64,000 nucleotides of DNA from a virus. The position numbers were made by a program, and so were the translations under genes. This document shows, piece after piece, positions 63,177 to 64,000 of the stretch. The notes under the pieces were generated by a model. It saw nothing but the letters and a program-made list of their open reading frames with translations. It was not told the DNA's origin and did no database searches. Position 1 is the first letter of the stretch, and each line of letters begins with the position of its first letter. The stretch is from the IMG/VR virus record IMGVR_UViG_3300031963_000006, positions 151,251 to 215,250 of that record. One strand, 5' to 3'.

Positions 63177-64000
63177 ATGAAAAAAACATTATTTTCTTTT
63201 ATCCTAACCGTATTGAGTATTTGTTCATTCGCTCAAAACACGGTTGTTGACATTATCGTTAACAGTGCTGAACATGACACATTGGAAGCTGCCGTTATTG
63301 CTGCAGAACTTGCCGATGATTTATCGGGACCTGGTCCATTTACAGTTTTTGCCCCAACTGATGAGGCTTTTGCGGCTCTTCCTTCAGGTACAATCGAAAC
63401 TCTACTAGCTGACCCAACTGGAACACTTGCTCAGATTCTTTTGTATCACGTTGTTGGTGGTCAAGCTCTTTCAACAGATTTGAGTGATGGTCAAATTATT
63501 GCAACACTACAAGGACAAACTGTAGAGGTTACTATTAATGCCGAGGGAGTATTCATCAACGATGCTCAAGTTATAGTTGCTGACATCACGGCTACCAACG
63601 GAGTAGTTCACGTAATTGACGCTATCCTTCTACCACCGGCTCCACAACCAACAACTACTGTTGTAGATGTAATTGTTAATAGTGATGTTCACAATACACT
63701 TGAAGCGGCTGTTGTTGCAGCAGGTTTGGTTGAAACACTTAGTGGTACTGGACCGTTCACCGTATTTGCTCCTACTGATAACGCGTTTGCCGCACTTCCT
63801 GCCGGTACAGTTGAGGCTCTTTTGGCGAACATCGGAGAACTACAAAACATATTACTTTACCACGTTGCGTCAGGTTCAGTTTTGTCAACTGATTTGACAA
63901 ATGGTCAAGAAATTCCAACTTTAACGTTCTTCCCTCCACTTGTTGTAACAATTGATAACAATGGTGTTATGATTAATAACGCAATGGTTACAGTTGCTGA
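63177..64000 (+). CDS. Secreted fasciclin (FAS1) domain protein, partial at right edge
   Basis: 274 codons visible, open at the edge. Signal peptide ending SFAQ, then two tandem FAS1 domains, each with the pattern T-L-E-A-A-V-x-A-A, GPFTVFAPTDEAFAALP, ILLYHVVGG and GVVHVIDAILLP. FAS1 proteins mediate adhesion in bacteria. Codons are richer in C-ending and GC triplets than nearby genes, consistent with recent gain from a flavobacterial host. Role might be virion or cell-surface adhesion. Confidence 0.88.
   Translation, partial: MKKTLFSFILTVLSICSFAQNTVVDIIVNSAEHDTLEAAVIAAELADDLSGPGPFTVFAPTDEAFAALPSGTIETLLADPTGTLAQILLYHVVGGQALSTDLSDGQIIATLQGQTVEVTINAEGVFINDAQVIVADITATNGVVHVIDAILLPPAPQPTTTVVDVIVNSDVHNTLEAAVVAAGLVETLSGTGPFTVFAPTDNAFAALPAGTVEALLANIGELQNILLYHVASGSVLSTDLTNGQEIPTLTFFPPLVVTIDNNGVMINNAMVTVA

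Overview
This is an AT-rich window of a large tailed dsDNA bacteriophage (T4-like in parts) that most likely infects a member of the Bacteroidetes/Flavobacteria. Phage signals: a gp46/gp47-type recombination nuclease pair, a zinc-finger/Toprim primase, a sigma-70-family factor, amidase and transglycosylase lysins, an overlapping spanin-like gene pair, GIY-YIG endonucleases, two stand-alone DNA methyltransferases, DUF932, PcfJ-like, DUF3310, DUF5661 and DUF5856-like proteins, and dense packing with ATGA/TAATG junctions. Host signals: promoters of the Bacteroidetes type (TTTG, about 19 nt, TAnnTTTG), signal peptides ending in FAQ/FSQ, a histone H1-like Hc1 protein and a fasciclin-domain secreted protein. 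No portal, terminase or major capsid gene lies in the window, and I saw no tRNA and no CRISPR array.

Layout. 1-4.0 kb: minus-strand structural genes with Thr-Pro rich linkers, cut by the left edge. 4.1-12.3 kb: replication, recombination and transcription (primase, RecB-like nuclease, transglycosylase, gp47, gp46, sigma factor). 12.3-15.5 kb: membrane and lysis genes. 15.4-17.7 kb: two modular structural proteins. 17.7-24.6 kb: small conserved phage genes, Hc1, DnaJ, a Dam-type methylase, DUF932. 24.6-38.7 kb: PcfJ-like, GIY-YIG, thioredoxin and glutaredoxin, a second methylase, DHH phosphoesterase, DUF192, SmpB, DUF5856-like. 38.7-52.8 kb: an accessory zone of short genes on alternating strands, many with their own promoter, ending in a tandem array of seven paralogues. 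52.9-56.4 kb: a module of different style (nitroreductase, GIY-YIG/XRE fusion, metallopeptidase-like) with two gene-poor stretches holding short repeats and a G-quadruplex motif. 56.4-64 kb: gene cassettes separated by a C-rich repeat of about 45 bp, ending in a fasciclin protein cut by the right edge.

Three observations tie the window together. First, at least 20 otherwise unrelated proteins begin with short N-terminal tags holding (I/L)-x-E, the cleavage consensus of T4-type prohead proteases; I infer a capsid-targeting system that would load many small proteins, including the tandem paralogues and a metallopeptidase-like protein, into the virion. Second, about 27 genes are preceded by the box ATATTTAT, one base away from the host -7 element TATATTTG; the phage sigma factor is the obvious candidate reader. 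Third, the right-hand cassettes resemble the promoter/stem-loop shuffling cassettes described for T4-type phages.
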